Source: Alphaproteobacteria bacterium
GTDB taxonomy: Bacteria; Pseudomonadota; Alphaproteobacteria; CAAHEQ01; UBA3637
Length of the DNA: 64,000 nt
Assembly: GCA_017539265.1 (NCBI GenBank)
Contig: JAFYHG010000030.1
Location: forward strand, 67,878 to 131,877
Direction: 5' to 3'
The stretch's first letter is position 1; each line of letters starts with the position of its first letter. Shown here piece after piece: positions 8,444 to 15,382 of the stretch. The notes below the pieces were generated by a model, which searched no databases, was not told the origin of the DNA, and worked only from the letters and a program-made list of their open reading frames with translations. Made by a program: the position numbers and the translations under genes.

Positions 8444-8530
8444 TTTTAAATTTACGAACTTTTGAAAAAATCCTTTAAAATCAATATCGATACTCCAGGA
8501 ACCTAAAACCACCATCCCAGAAATATTTAA

Positions 8531-9067
8531 TTATTTTATTATGGAGCATAATATAGCTATAATTAAGGGAATCCAAATGAAGCAACAAATACCAAATAAA
8601 AAAGATGATAAAAACACTTTTCCTTGTTTTCTAAGCAATTCTTTAAAAAGAACATATCTTAAAAGAGTAAATTGGATTGGAACTGTAACTATTGCAGGAA
8701 ACATTATAAGCATAAAATTCCATGCATTTATAGAGAGAAGTGCCATATATAGGCAAAATATACAGTTAAAAATAATCGCCCAAACACAAGTTCCTAGATT
8801 TTTAAGCCATTTTTTGGCAATAATACACAAGAAAATATTTAGTACACAAATGCCTAAAAAAGAAAATTGTATGAAATGGTAAATGGTATAAGAATGTACT
8901 TTACAGCCATCTGCACAAGTAACTCCAAACTCATCATTCAAACCAGTTAACAGATAAGCAATCAATGGAACAAGTAATGTGTAAATACAAAAAATCTTAA
9001 CAAAATTTATTTTCCATTTTAATCTCCTTTTTCTTATGCTAAGATATTTGCATAAATTTTGCAACAT
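8531..9067 (-). CDS. Small membrane protein of unknown function, start uncertain or frameshifted
   Basis: Up to 178 residues with about five hydrophobic helices, a short Cys-containing outer loop (GVTCADGCKVH) and no recognised family. The start is unclear. The ATG at 9067 has only a weak Shine-Dalgarno. A much better one (AAGGAG) lies before an ATG near 9017 that is out of frame and stops after six codons (MENKFC). Removing one A from the AAAA run just after that ATG would give MEINFVKIF... in frame with the rest. So this is either a frameshifted gene, an assembly error, or a gene using the weaker start. It begins 15 bases after the GNAT gene and may share its transcript. Confidence 0.55.
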   Translation of the reverse strand: MLQNLCKYLSIRKRRLKWKINFVKIFCIYTLLVPLIAYLLTGLNDEFGVTCADGCKVHSYTIYHFIQFSFLGICVLNIFLCIIAKKWLKNLGTCVWAIIFNCIFCLYMALLSINAWNFMLIMFPAIVTVPIQFTLLRYVLFKELLRKQGKVFLSSFLFGICCFIWIPLIIAILCSIIK

Positions 9068-9082
9068 TTAACCTAACAAAAC

Positions 9083-9616
9083 TTATTGATTTATTATCTT
9101 GGCGATATAGTATTCATGTTGCCATTGGTTATCAAAAAATCCTGTTTCTTTGGCGATACCCTCGATTTGATAACCAAATTTCAGATATAAGCCCAATCCT
9201 CTTTTATTATTATGTCGAACGGTTGCCCTAATGCGATGGACTTTTTTCTTAATGGCCCATTTTTCCAATTCTTTAAGCAAAATAGTCCCCAACCCCTGAC
9301 CGGTGTATTTTTCCAGTACACTTAGTCCAAATACGGCCTGAGGAACACTCCACGGATGATTTAATCCGCTTAAGGTAATAGAACCGTTTGCAATTATTTC
9401 TTTATCATTCCAAATACCCAAAAACAAGTCATTATCGGATTCATATTTTTGAATGGCTTTTTCTTTGTCTTTTTTGGGTTGACCGGGATATTGATTCGTC
9501 CAAACTGCCCCTTTTCCACGTGAAAATTTATCCAAAAAAGTCATCACTTCTTCGTAGTCTTTCCCCCGAATACGTTTTAAAGTTAGTTTTGAACCATCTT
9601 TTAAAGTGATTTTCAT
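9083..9616 (-). CDS. GNAT family N-acetyltransferase (RimJ/RimL-like)
   Basis: 177 residues, a single GNAT fold. The acetyl-CoA loop is visible as GQGLGTILL, after the beta-4 strand AVFGLSVLEKY. The later segment RATVRHNNKRGLGLYLKFGYQIEG is the usual strand 5-helix 4 region, where the Asn contacts the cofactor. These enzymes acetylate amines on small molecules or protein N-termini; the substrate cannot be read from sequence. The ATG has a strong Shine-Dalgarno (AAAGGAGG) and a good promoter. The gene diverges from the repeat protein at 9792. Confidence 0.88.
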   Translation of the reverse strand: MKITLKDGSKLTLKRIRGKDYEEVMTFLDKFSRGKGAVWTNQYPGQPKKDKEKAIQKYESDNDLFLGIWNDKEIIANGSITLSGLNHPWSVPQAVFGLSVLEKYTGQGLGTILLKELEKWAIKKKVHRIRATVRHNNKRGLGLYLKFGYQIEGIAKETGFFDNQWQHEYYIAKIINQ

Positions 9617-9633
9617 AATTCCTCCTTTCCTCT

Positions 9634-9662
9634 ATTATACGTGTTCTAAAACTAAATAGCAA
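9634..9662 (-). promoter_or_regulatory. Sigma70-type promoter for the GNAT gene
   Basis: Read on the minus strand, TTGCTA (9662-9657) and TATAAT (9639-9634) are separated by 17 bp, just upstream of the start at 9616. Confidence 0.7.
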
Positions 9663-9744
9663 CATAAAAAATCGTAAATTGCATACGATATCTGGATAAT
9701 TTTAATTTACACTTTTTTATATTTCCTCTGGAAGAGGTCTTTTC

Positions 9745-9772
9745 TTGACAATTTTCAAAAAAATGCTAAACT
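9745..9772 (+). promoter_or_regulatory. Sigma70-type promoter for the repeat protein at 9792
   Basis: Consensus TTGACA (9745-9750), a 16-bp spacer, then TAAACT (9767-9772), about 20 bp before the start codon, which leaves a very short leader. Confidence 0.6.
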
Positions 9773-9791
9773 AAAAGCATGGGAGCAAAAA

Positions 9792-11444
9792 ATGGAATTA
9801 TGGGATACTTTGAAAAATTGGGGTAAAAAAGCCATAGATGTGGCCGATGTGGTTATACCTGTTGTTCAACATCCCTTTGATACTGAAAAACGAGTAGAGG
9901 AGCGCGCAAAACGTGAGTCATATAAGAGAAAATATGGTTATCGAAAGGTAGTTGAAGACCACCTTAAAGATGTGGGAAAAAAAGCCATAGATACAGTTGA
10001 TGAAGTCGCCCCGATTGTACAACACCCTTTTGACAGTGAAAAAAGGGAACAAGAACGTAAAGCACGTGAAGAATACAAGAGGAAGTATGGTTACCGACGG
10101 GTAGCCGAGGATTACAAAGAAACGGCCGAAAGGTACGCAAAAGAAGCGGCGGAGAGAGCTAAACCTGTCGTTGATCGGGTTGTATCAGAATTTGAACAAA
10201 GTCCGCTAAAAGGGGTTGCCGATAAGGCCAGAGAAAATGTAAAAGAAGCAGCAGAAAGAGTTCAACCGGCAGTTGATTGGGCAACATCAAAATTTGAACA
10301 AAGTCCGTTAAAAATGGTTGCCGATAAAGCCAAAGAAAATGCAAAAGAAACGGTAGGAAGAGTTCAATCGGCAGTTGGTTGGGTGGCAGAACAAAGCCCA
10401 GCAAAGAAGGTTGCTGATAGAGTTGGGGAATTCTTTTATCCGTCTGAACCTGCAAAAACTAAACCGTCGGAATCGGATACGTCTTCGGATGTTCCACCCG
10501 CTGATTCTGCTAAGCCCAATGTTTCAAAGCCCCAACCTATACAACCGTCTAATCATTCTTCTATGTTGGCGTTTTCTGTAAATCAGACAGGATTATCCCC
10601 CGATAAGGCAGAAAAATATATTTTACCACTTTTGGGCAGGGAAAAAGGATTGGAGGAAATTTTAATTGGATTGAATGAACGGGGGCGGAGTGCATTTTTC
10701 CTCGATCGGTTAGGTAAAGAAATACAACGTTCTAATGATCCAAGATACATTTTTGCTGATCTTTATCGGGCGACAGCTGATGAAAAAGGAAAAATCCCCC
10801 AGAGTGTTAAGGATTCTCCTGCACTTGGTTCAATGATAAAGTTATTTAGAGATAATATTCCCGATAATGTTAAAAAGGCTATTCCTGAAAGTGAATTGGA
10901 TCTATTCCTGTTTGCCACTGCGGCTCGGGTAGCTGCCACCGAAGAAGGGAAAAAGGCGACTGTTGATGCGTTGCACCAATTACACCCCGATGCGGATTTT
11001 GCTAAAATAGCCAAAGAAGCGGGTATTGACAAGCTGATGGCTTATGAATCTTTAAACGAACTATCATCACGTCCACGCTGGAAACAGTATTATGATGAGT
11101 TTAACAAAGGGCTACAAACCGAAGATTCAGTACCAGCATCCCCAAAAGAAAACGTCTCCAATCCGTCGGTGCCTCAAACAGAAAATCCAACGGCGGAAGA
11201 AAAATCGCGGTTACCCTTGCAAGAAATGACGGAGACATTATCCGGCGGGATTTCGGCTACTTTAAAGGGGACAATTCCGCTTAAAATGACAACAGTCCCT
11301 GAAAAATCGGTTGCACAAAATGGGGGGATTAGCGGTCGTTTAAAAGCGATACAGGGGGAAGAAACTTCGCCTCATGAACCTGTTAAGCCTTTGGACAATA
11401 CACTTATGCAGGCCGCCGCTAAAAAACATTCTCATGTGGCTTAA
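9792..11444 (+). CDS. Multidomain repeat protein of unknown function
   Basis: 550 residues with no signal peptide or membrane helix. Residues 10-60 and 61-109 are a tandem duplication with a 51-residue period; both contain GKKAID, then VQHPFD, then a charged stretch ending YKRKYGYR. Next come three shorter helical repeats with FEQSPLK at 134 and 168 and a variant EQSPAK near 200, each leading into VADKA/VADR. A Pro/Ser/Lys-rich linker (about 215-255) leads to a folded alpha-helical domain (about 258-445), then another low-complexity linker and the basic end KKHSHVA. I recognise no family. The amphipathic repeats suggest membrane, chromatin or cytoskeletal binding; secretion as an effector is speculative. 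The promoter is close and the gene monocistronic. Confidence 0.75.
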   Translation: MELWDTLKNWGKKAIDVADVVIPVVQHPFDTEKRVEERAKRESYKRKYGYRKVVEDHLKDVGKKAIDTVDEVAPIVQHPFDSEKREQERKAREEYKRKYGYRRVAEDYKETAERYAKEAAERAKPVVDRVVSEFEQSPLKGVADKARENVKEAAERVQPAVDWATSKFEQSPLKMVADKAKENAKETVGRVQSAVGWVAEQSPAKKVADRVGEFFYPSEPAKTKPSESDTSSDVPPADSAKPNVSKPQPIQPSNHSSMLAFSVNQTGLSPDKAEKYILPLLGREKGLEEILIGLNERGRSAFFLDRLGKEIQRSNDPRYIFADLYRATADEKGKIPQSVKDSPALGSMIKLFRDNIPDNVKKAIPESELDLFLFATAARVAATEEGKKATVDALHQLHPDADFAKIAKEAGIDKLMAYESLNELSSRPRWKQYYDEFNKGLQTEDSVPASPKENVSNPSVPQTENPTAEEKSRLPLQEMTETLSGGISATLKGTIPLKMTTVPEKSVAQNGGISGRLKAIQGEETSPHEPVKPLDNTLMQAAAKKHSHVA

Positions 11445-11466
11445 TATTTAGATTTTTAATTTTCTG

Positions 11467-11495
11467 TTGCAATTTGGAAACCTTCTGAATATAAT
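11467..11495 (+). promoter_or_regulatory. Sigma70-type promoter for the gene at 11548
   Basis: TTGCAA (11467-11472), 17 bp, then a consensus TATAAT (11490-11495), 53 bp before the start codon. Confidence 0.75.
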
Positions 11496-11547
11496 CATAT
11501 CACTTATGGTTAATAATTTCACGATTGGATGATTTAGGAGGAAATAC

Positions 11548-12003
11548 ATGATTGAAAATGCAACAATGGATGATTGTGAAGCGATTTTGAAATTGGTTAA
11601 TAAAAATGCAGATAAGGGACTAATGTTGCCAAAGACTCCATATATGGTTTATAAGAACATTACAAATTTTTTGGTTTGGAAAGAAAGGGGACGTGTGGTC
11701 GGGTGTTGCCGGTTGGCCATTGTTTGGAATGATTTGGCCGAGATAGCCTCTCTCGCGATTAGCAAATCTTACCAAGGGAAGGGGATTGGAAAAAAATTGG
11801 TTCAGGCCTGCCTTCAAAAAGCTAAGGATTTAAAAATTAAACAGGTTTTCGTTTTATCATATCAGGTCGAATTTTTTAAAAAGTGTGGCTTTAAGGAAGT
11901 TCCACGGGAAAGCCTGCCATATAAGGTTTTTGGCGATTGCCTAAACTGTCCGAAGGTTAACTGCTGTGACGAAAAAGCATTGATATTGTCCTTGGATGTG
12001 TAG
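11548..12003 (+). CDS. GNAT acetyltransferase, ArgA/N-acetylglutamate-synthase-like
   Basis: 151 residues. The GNAT core is clear: EIASLAISKSYQGKGIGKKL holds the acetyl-CoA loop Q-G-K-G-I-G, followed by FFKKCGFKEV. The C-terminal CLNCPKVNCCDEKAL is characteristic of short stand-alone N-acetylglutamate synthases (first step of arginine synthesis), where it reads close to DCxNCPKFxxCDE. This supports an ArgA-type assignment over a generic GNAT, but no other arginine gene is nearby. AGGAGG lies before the ATG. The SAM-hydrolase-family gene downstream has its own promoter. Confidence 0.75.
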   Translation: MIENATMDDCEAILKLVNKNADKGLMLPKTPYMVYKNITNFLVWKERGRVVGCCRLAIVWNDLAEIASLAISKSYQGKGIGKKLVQACLQKAKDLKIKQVFVLSYQVEFFKKCGFKEVPRESLPYKVFGDCLNCPKVNCCDEKALILSLDV

Positions 12004-12046
12004 AGGGATCTGGCGGGTAAAACCGGTGCGGAAGCCTCAAAATCGC

Positions 12047-12075
12047 TTGACAAAAATTTTTTTTTTGATTAAAAT
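12047..12075 (+). promoter_or_regulatory. Sigma70-type promoter for the gene at 12101
   Basis: TTGACA (12047-12052), a 17-bp spacer that is almost all A and T, then TAAAAT (12070-12075), 25 bp before the ATG. Confidence 0.65.
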
Positions 12076-12100
12076 GGCGGCATATTTGAAAGGAATACAG

Positions 12101-12895
12101 ATGACTTTTTATATCGATTTTATCGCGGACTATGGTGCCACAACAGGAAATGATGATTTGGCTTTTTCCGAAGTTAATTGCAAATTGGCCGAAGAATTTT
12201 TAAAGCAATCCTTGGATCTCCCTATGATTAAGAATCTGTCCGTCAGACCTTTTAACACGGTCGAAACGGGTTTTGCCGTTGCGCAACTGGCCTGTAATTC
12301 TAAACTGGGAAAACGGCATATTATCTATCATAACACTGCCCCTCGTAAAGATAAATTGGATGCCAGATTAAACAACGCCGGCGAATTTTTGGCTGTTACT
12401 GAATTACCGAACGGAGTTCGTATTATCGGTGTTTTTGGCGGATATACGTTTGCATTTACCACGTCTCCGGTTTATCGTGTTAAATGTGCCGATGCCGGTT
12501 CTCAGTTCCGGTCTCGAGATGTATTTCCCCCTTGTGTCGCCAGTTTGGCCAAACACGCCGATAAGCCTTTATCCGCATGGGAATTATTGGGCGATCAGAT
12601 TACAGATGTTCCCACTATCCCAAAAAATACGATTTGCAGTATTGATGGTTACGGTAATTTAAAAACGACGATTGAAATGAATAACAATATCCGTTCAATT
12701 TCCATTAAAGGTATTACTTTCCCGATTGTTCAAGGTCAAGGCATCTTTTCCGTGCCCGACGGCCAATTGATTTTGGCACCCGGTTCTTCCGGTTGGAACG
12801 GCAATTATTTTACCGAAGTTTGTCTGCGTGGCGGATCGGCTTCAAAACTGTTTGACGGGCCTGTTCCGGGGGATGTCGTCACATTATTGGATTGA
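12101..12895 (+). CDS. SAM hydrolase/hydroxide adenosyltransferase family protein (DUF62-like), divergent
   Basis: 264 residues from the ATG at 12101, chosen for the AAAGGAA upstream. The family splits S-adenosylmethionine into adenosine and methionine. Recognisable landmarks are GSQFRSRDVFPPCVASL, matching the conserved G-R-D-x-F-x-P segment, IDGYGNLKTT for the usual ID-x-FGN strand, and a C-terminal APGSSGWNG like the family's PGS loop. The normal DPGVG near the active site is replaced by HNTAPRKD, and the N-terminal TDFG reads ADYG. This matches a bacterial subgroup I recall rather than the canonical enzyme, so the exact reaction is uncertain. Confidence 0.75.
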   Translation: MTFYIDFIADYGATTGNDDLAFSEVNCKLAEEFLKQSLDLPMIKNLSVRPFNTVETGFAVAQLACNSKLGKRHIIYHNTAPRKDKLDARLNNAGEFLAVTELPNGVRIIGVFGGYTFAFTTSPVYRVKCADAGSQFRSRDVFPPCVASLAKHADKPLSAWELLGDQITDVPTIPKNTICSIDGYGNLKTTIEMNNNIRSISIKGITFPIVQGQGIFSVPDGQLILAPGSSGWNGNYFTEVCLRGGSASKLFDGPVPGDVVTLLD

Positions 12896-12905
12896 TCGTA
12901 AAATA

Positions 12906-12926
12906 ATCTGTCCCTAACCGACAGAT
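12906..12926 (+). promoter_or_regulatory. Hairpin just before the phosphomannomutase-like gene
   Basis: The perfect 7-bp stem ATCTGTC/GACAGAT with a 7-base loop ends one base before the Shine-Dalgarno AGGAGG of the gene at 12942. There is no T-run, so a translational or mRNA-stability role is more likely than termination. Confidence 0.4.
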
Positions 12927-12941
12927 AGGAGGAATTTATAA

Positions 12942-13655
12942 ATGACCCTTTACGTATTTGATATGGACGGGACTTTAACAGAGCCGAGTCTACCGATGGC
13001 GGCCGATTTTTCCGCTATTTTCTATCGATGGCAGCAAACGCATAAATCCTATATTGCAACAGGGTCAAAATATGACAAAGTGGTCAAACAACTACCTCTT
13101 GAGGTTATCAACTCTTTTGCGGGAATTTATGCTTCCATGGGGAATGAGTTAGTCGTTAAGGGTAAGATTGCTTATCAGAAGAAATTTGAAGCTTCTCCGC
13201 TTCTTTATCAAAAATTGGAAGATTACAGGAAGAATACGGCCTATCCTTATGAGCGATATCCCAATTATATTGAAGAAAGACCCGGTATGATAAACTTTTC
13301 GGTTCTGGGACGTAATTGCCCTTACGCGGCACGCTTAAAATACACGGCTTGGGATCAGGTTTCTAAAGAACGGGAGAAAATGATGACGGAGTTGACGGAA
13401 CTGTTTCCTCAATATGATATTGCAATGGGCGGACCTATTTCTTTGGATATTACCCCAAAGGGCTGTGGTAAAGAGCAAATAGCTTATCACCTGCGGGAAC
13501 AGTATCCCGACGAGGAAATTATATTCATCGGGGATAAGACATTTGTCGGCGGAAATGATTATAAGTTAGCTCATGCCTTATCTTTGCTCCACAATACACA
13601 GGTTGTTCAGGTCAATTGCCTTAAAGATGTATTAAATTTTTTGGAAAACAATTAA
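12942..13655 (+). CDS. Eukaryote-type phosphomannomutase-like HAD phosphatase
   Basis: 237 residues of the HAD superfamily. The nucleophile motif FDMDGTLT is at residues 5-12. EERPGMINFSVLGRNC near residue 110 and GDKTFVGGNDYKLA near residue 198 are hallmarks of the PMM1/PMM2 class, which interconverts mannose-6- and mannose-1-phosphate; the usual forms are close to GMxNxSPIGRNC and GDKTxPGGNDxEI. Most bacteria use the unrelated ManB/AlgC type. A role making GDP-mannose precursors for the surface glycans is plausible. AGGAGG precedes the ATG, with a hairpin directly upstream. No other mannose gene is adjacent. Confidence 0.85.
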   Translation: MTLYVFDMDGTLTEPSLPMAADFSAIFYRWQQTHKSYIATGSKYDKVVKQLPLEVINSFAGIYASMGNELVVKGKIAYQKKFEASPLLYQKLEDYRKNTAYPYERYPNYIEERPGMINFSVLGRNCPYAARLKYTAWDQVSKEREKMMTELTELFPQYDIAMGGPISLDITPKGCGKEQIAYHLREQYPDEEIIFIGDKTFVGGNDYKLAHALSLLHNTQVVQVNCLKDVLNFLENN

Positions 13656-13698
13656 CCCTCTGTAAACACCGCTGTTTCCTATCTTAAACCGATTCTTG

Positions 13699-13727
13699 TT
13701 GACAGAAACGCCGTTTGGGATTATACT
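13699..13727 (+). promoter_or_regulatory. Near-consensus sigma70 promoter for 13749-14962
   Basis: TTGACA (13699-13704), a 17-bp spacer, TATACT (13722-13727), with the start codon 21 bp later. Confidence 0.8.
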
Positions 13728-13748
13728 GAAAGTATAGCGAGGTTTACA

Positions 13749-14099
13749 ATGAATCCACATGAACAAGATATACATGATAAATTAAGTACATATGATCCTT
13801 ATGGTCAAATGTCATTGCTTTTTGCAGGTATTGTTTCCACAGATACGCGCGATACATTTCGTTATAACGACAGTGTGCGTATTGCCTATTTTGAAGAAAA
13901 GTATCAGTATCCGCTGTCGGATACCGTAAAATCTTTTGTTTCGGAACGATTAGCAGCCCATCGGGGGGACAGGTTGCGTTGTATTTATAAGAAGATGGAC
14001 CGGGATGTTTTAATCGGAACGGTTCAAAAGGAAATTTTTAACCTCTATCAGCAACAAGCAAGAAAAATGTTGAATAATGTCCCTGATAAAGGGAGGTAA
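13749..14099 (+). CDS. Orphan soluble protein of unknown function
   Basis: 116 residues, hydrophilic, with no signal peptide, membrane helix or recognised motif. It reads as mostly helical, with a C-terminal basic and Gln-rich helix (QQQARKMLNN). It is transcribed from a strong promoter immediately upstream. The next gene starts two bases after its stop, so the two form one transcript and their products probably act together. Confidence 0.65.
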   Translation: MNPHEQDIHDKLSTYDPYGQMSLLFAGIVSTDTRDTFRYNDSVRIAYFEEKYQYPLSDTVKSFVSERLAAHRGDRLRCIYKKMDRDVLIGTVQKEIFNLYQQQARKMLNNVPDKGR

Positions 14100-14101
14100 T
14101 C

Positions 14102-14962
14102 ATGCGTTTGGATTGTAAAACTAAAGCCAATATCAGAAGTACCTTTGGAAAAGGTAAAGATGAGGCTGAAAGTTTTATCAATACTGTTGAAGGGCTCCAA
14201 TGGAATACCGTAGATGCGAATTTAGAAGCAGATCTAATGAAAAAGGAAAAACAAGGAGTCTATTCAATTAAACCGAATCGGGAGGACAGGATTGTTGTTC
14301 TGAAAAATATCGGGCAGGGTCCCAAAAATGTGGATTGTTGTTTTTTCCGTCAGACAAAGCACAGCGGGTCTGATAAAGAGTATCAAAATGCACTAGATGA
14401 GGCCGGCGATGAATTTAAACGAATAAAGAGAATTTTTGGAACTCAGGCGACTTTTGAACCACAAGACACTCAACAATTGGCTGCTTTACAACAGCAACAG
14501 ACTGCTCAACAACAACAAACTCAACAAACGCCTGATATTGATGACAGGACTCTTGCGGGTTATCAACAGGTTTTAACGTCTTTATATGGGGAATTGGGTG
14601 CTATAAATCAATGTGCCCCTGATTTTTCGGAAAAAGAGAGGTTGGATGAAGTAAAACGCCTCGTTGAAACTTATTTTCCCCCTGAACAAACGGGTAAAAA
14701 GAATTTATCGGCTTATCAAGGGATTTTGGCTGATGCGGAATTATCGAAAGATATGACCGATCCCGAATTGCGAGGAACGGTATCCGCGCTTATTTCTCAT
14801 GCACAGGAAAATCCAACTGATCATCTGGGACTCCAACAAACGCTGATGAGCCATTTACCGTTCTTTAAATCGCAAAACGCTACCCAAGATGCCGCGAAAC
14901 AACCTCAATTAAGTATTCTTGAACTGGCCCAACGTAGTGGTAAATTAGATTTGAAGCGGTAA
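14102..14962 (+). CDS. Orphan protein with a poly-glutamine linker
   Basis: 286 residues with no signal peptide. An N-terminal domain of about 115 residues (MRLDCKTKANIRSTFGKGKD...) is linked by a Gln-rich stretch (about 120-142, QQLAALQQQQTAQQQQ) to an all-helical C-terminal domain ending in a basic tail (KLDLKR). I recognise no family. The Gln codons mix CAA and CAG, so this is not a simple nucleotide repeat. The gene is coupled to 13749-14099 (two-base gap, GGGAGG before the ATG). The composition resembles the other charged orphans in the window. Confidence 0.65.
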   Translation: MRLDCKTKANIRSTFGKGKDEAESFINTVEGLQWNTVDANLEADLMKKEKQGVYSIKPNREDRIVVLKNIGQGPKNVDCCFFRQTKHSGSDKEYQNALDEAGDEFKRIKRIFGTQATFEPQDTQQLAALQQQQTAQQQQTQQTPDIDDRTLAGYQQVLTSLYGELGAINQCAPDFSEKERLDEVKRLVETYFPPEQTGKKNLSAYQGILADAELSKDMTDPELRGTVSALISHAQENPTDHLGLQQTLMSHLPFFKSQNATQDAAKQPQLSILELAQRSGKLDLKR

Positions 14963-14986
14963 CGGTAAATTAATTTAAACTTAATT

Positions 14987-15077
14987 TGGCGGGAAGATGG
15001 GGATTCGAACCCCAGATAGAGACAAGCCCTATAACAGATTTCGAGTCTGCCGCATTCGACCACTCTGCCATCTTCCC
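14987..15077 (-). tRNA. tRNA-Ser (anticodon CGA)
   Basis: 91 bases on the minus strand. Acceptor stem GGGAAGA/TCTTCCC, a D-arm with GGCAGAGTGGTCGAATGC, anticodon loop CTCGAAA (anticodon CGA), the long variable arm typical of tRNA-Ser, T-arm GGGGTTCGAATCCCC, discriminator G and an encoded CCA (14989-14987). It reads UCG codons. Confidence 0.96.
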
Positions 15078-15082
15078 GTATT

Positions 15083-15230
15083 CACTCTCAATCTGTTATC
15101 CGATCTTGCTGACGCAATCTCAACAGATATTGTCTGCTACGGGCTGTTAAAGGTCGCCCTCCGCATTCTCTCACCTTTGGTTCGATAACGAGTCTGCCGC
15201 TTATCATTCACTCTGCCATCTTCCCGTATT
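15083..15230 (-). repeat. Decayed tRNA-Ser-derived scraps upstream of tRNA-Ser
   Basis: 15190-15230 is a direct copy of the tRNA 5' part and flank at 15043-15082; the terminal 22 bases are identical and so is the 11-base anticodon-arm block GAGTCTGCCGC. Inside the 107-base spacer are further pieces: AACAGAT-ATT-GTCTGC (15122-15137), a shortened direct copy of the anticodon arm, and AATCTGTTAT (15090-15099), an inverted copy of its 3' side. AAAGGT/ACCTTT forms a hairpin. The remaining gene-free stretch, 15231-15382, is AT-rich leader for the kinase operon with nothing else visible. Confidence 0.7.
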
Positions 15231-15382
15231 TGTTTTAATCTGAATCGATATTACAGGTGTAATTTCGCCAGAAAACACTTTCTTTATACACGAATTTTTA
15301 GAAAAAAGCAATATGAAAGCAATTTTTTTCTGTTATTTTTATTTTTTTTGGATTATGATGTCAAAAAAAGAAAGGAGAAAAA

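Noticed and set aside
8294-8515. 73-codon minus-strand ORF across tRNA-Glu end
   Set aside because: Overlaps the tRNA, terminator and hairpin region; no ribosome-binding site.
8541-8882. 113-codon plus-strand ORF
   Set aside because: Lies opposite the hydrophobic minus-strand membrane gene, has no good ribosome-binding site, and its protein lacks any recognisable pattern.
9724-9745. CCTCT/AGAGG hairpin followed by TTTTC
   Set aside because: Looks like a weak terminator but no gene ends into it; it lies between two divergent promoters.
10159-10455. 98-codon minus-strand ORF with repeats
   Set aside because: Antisense shadow of the repeated segment of the 9792 gene; the repeats mirror the sense protein.
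14997-15188. 63-codon ORF
   Set aside because: Covers the tRNA-Ser gene and its scraps; translation of structural RNA sequence.
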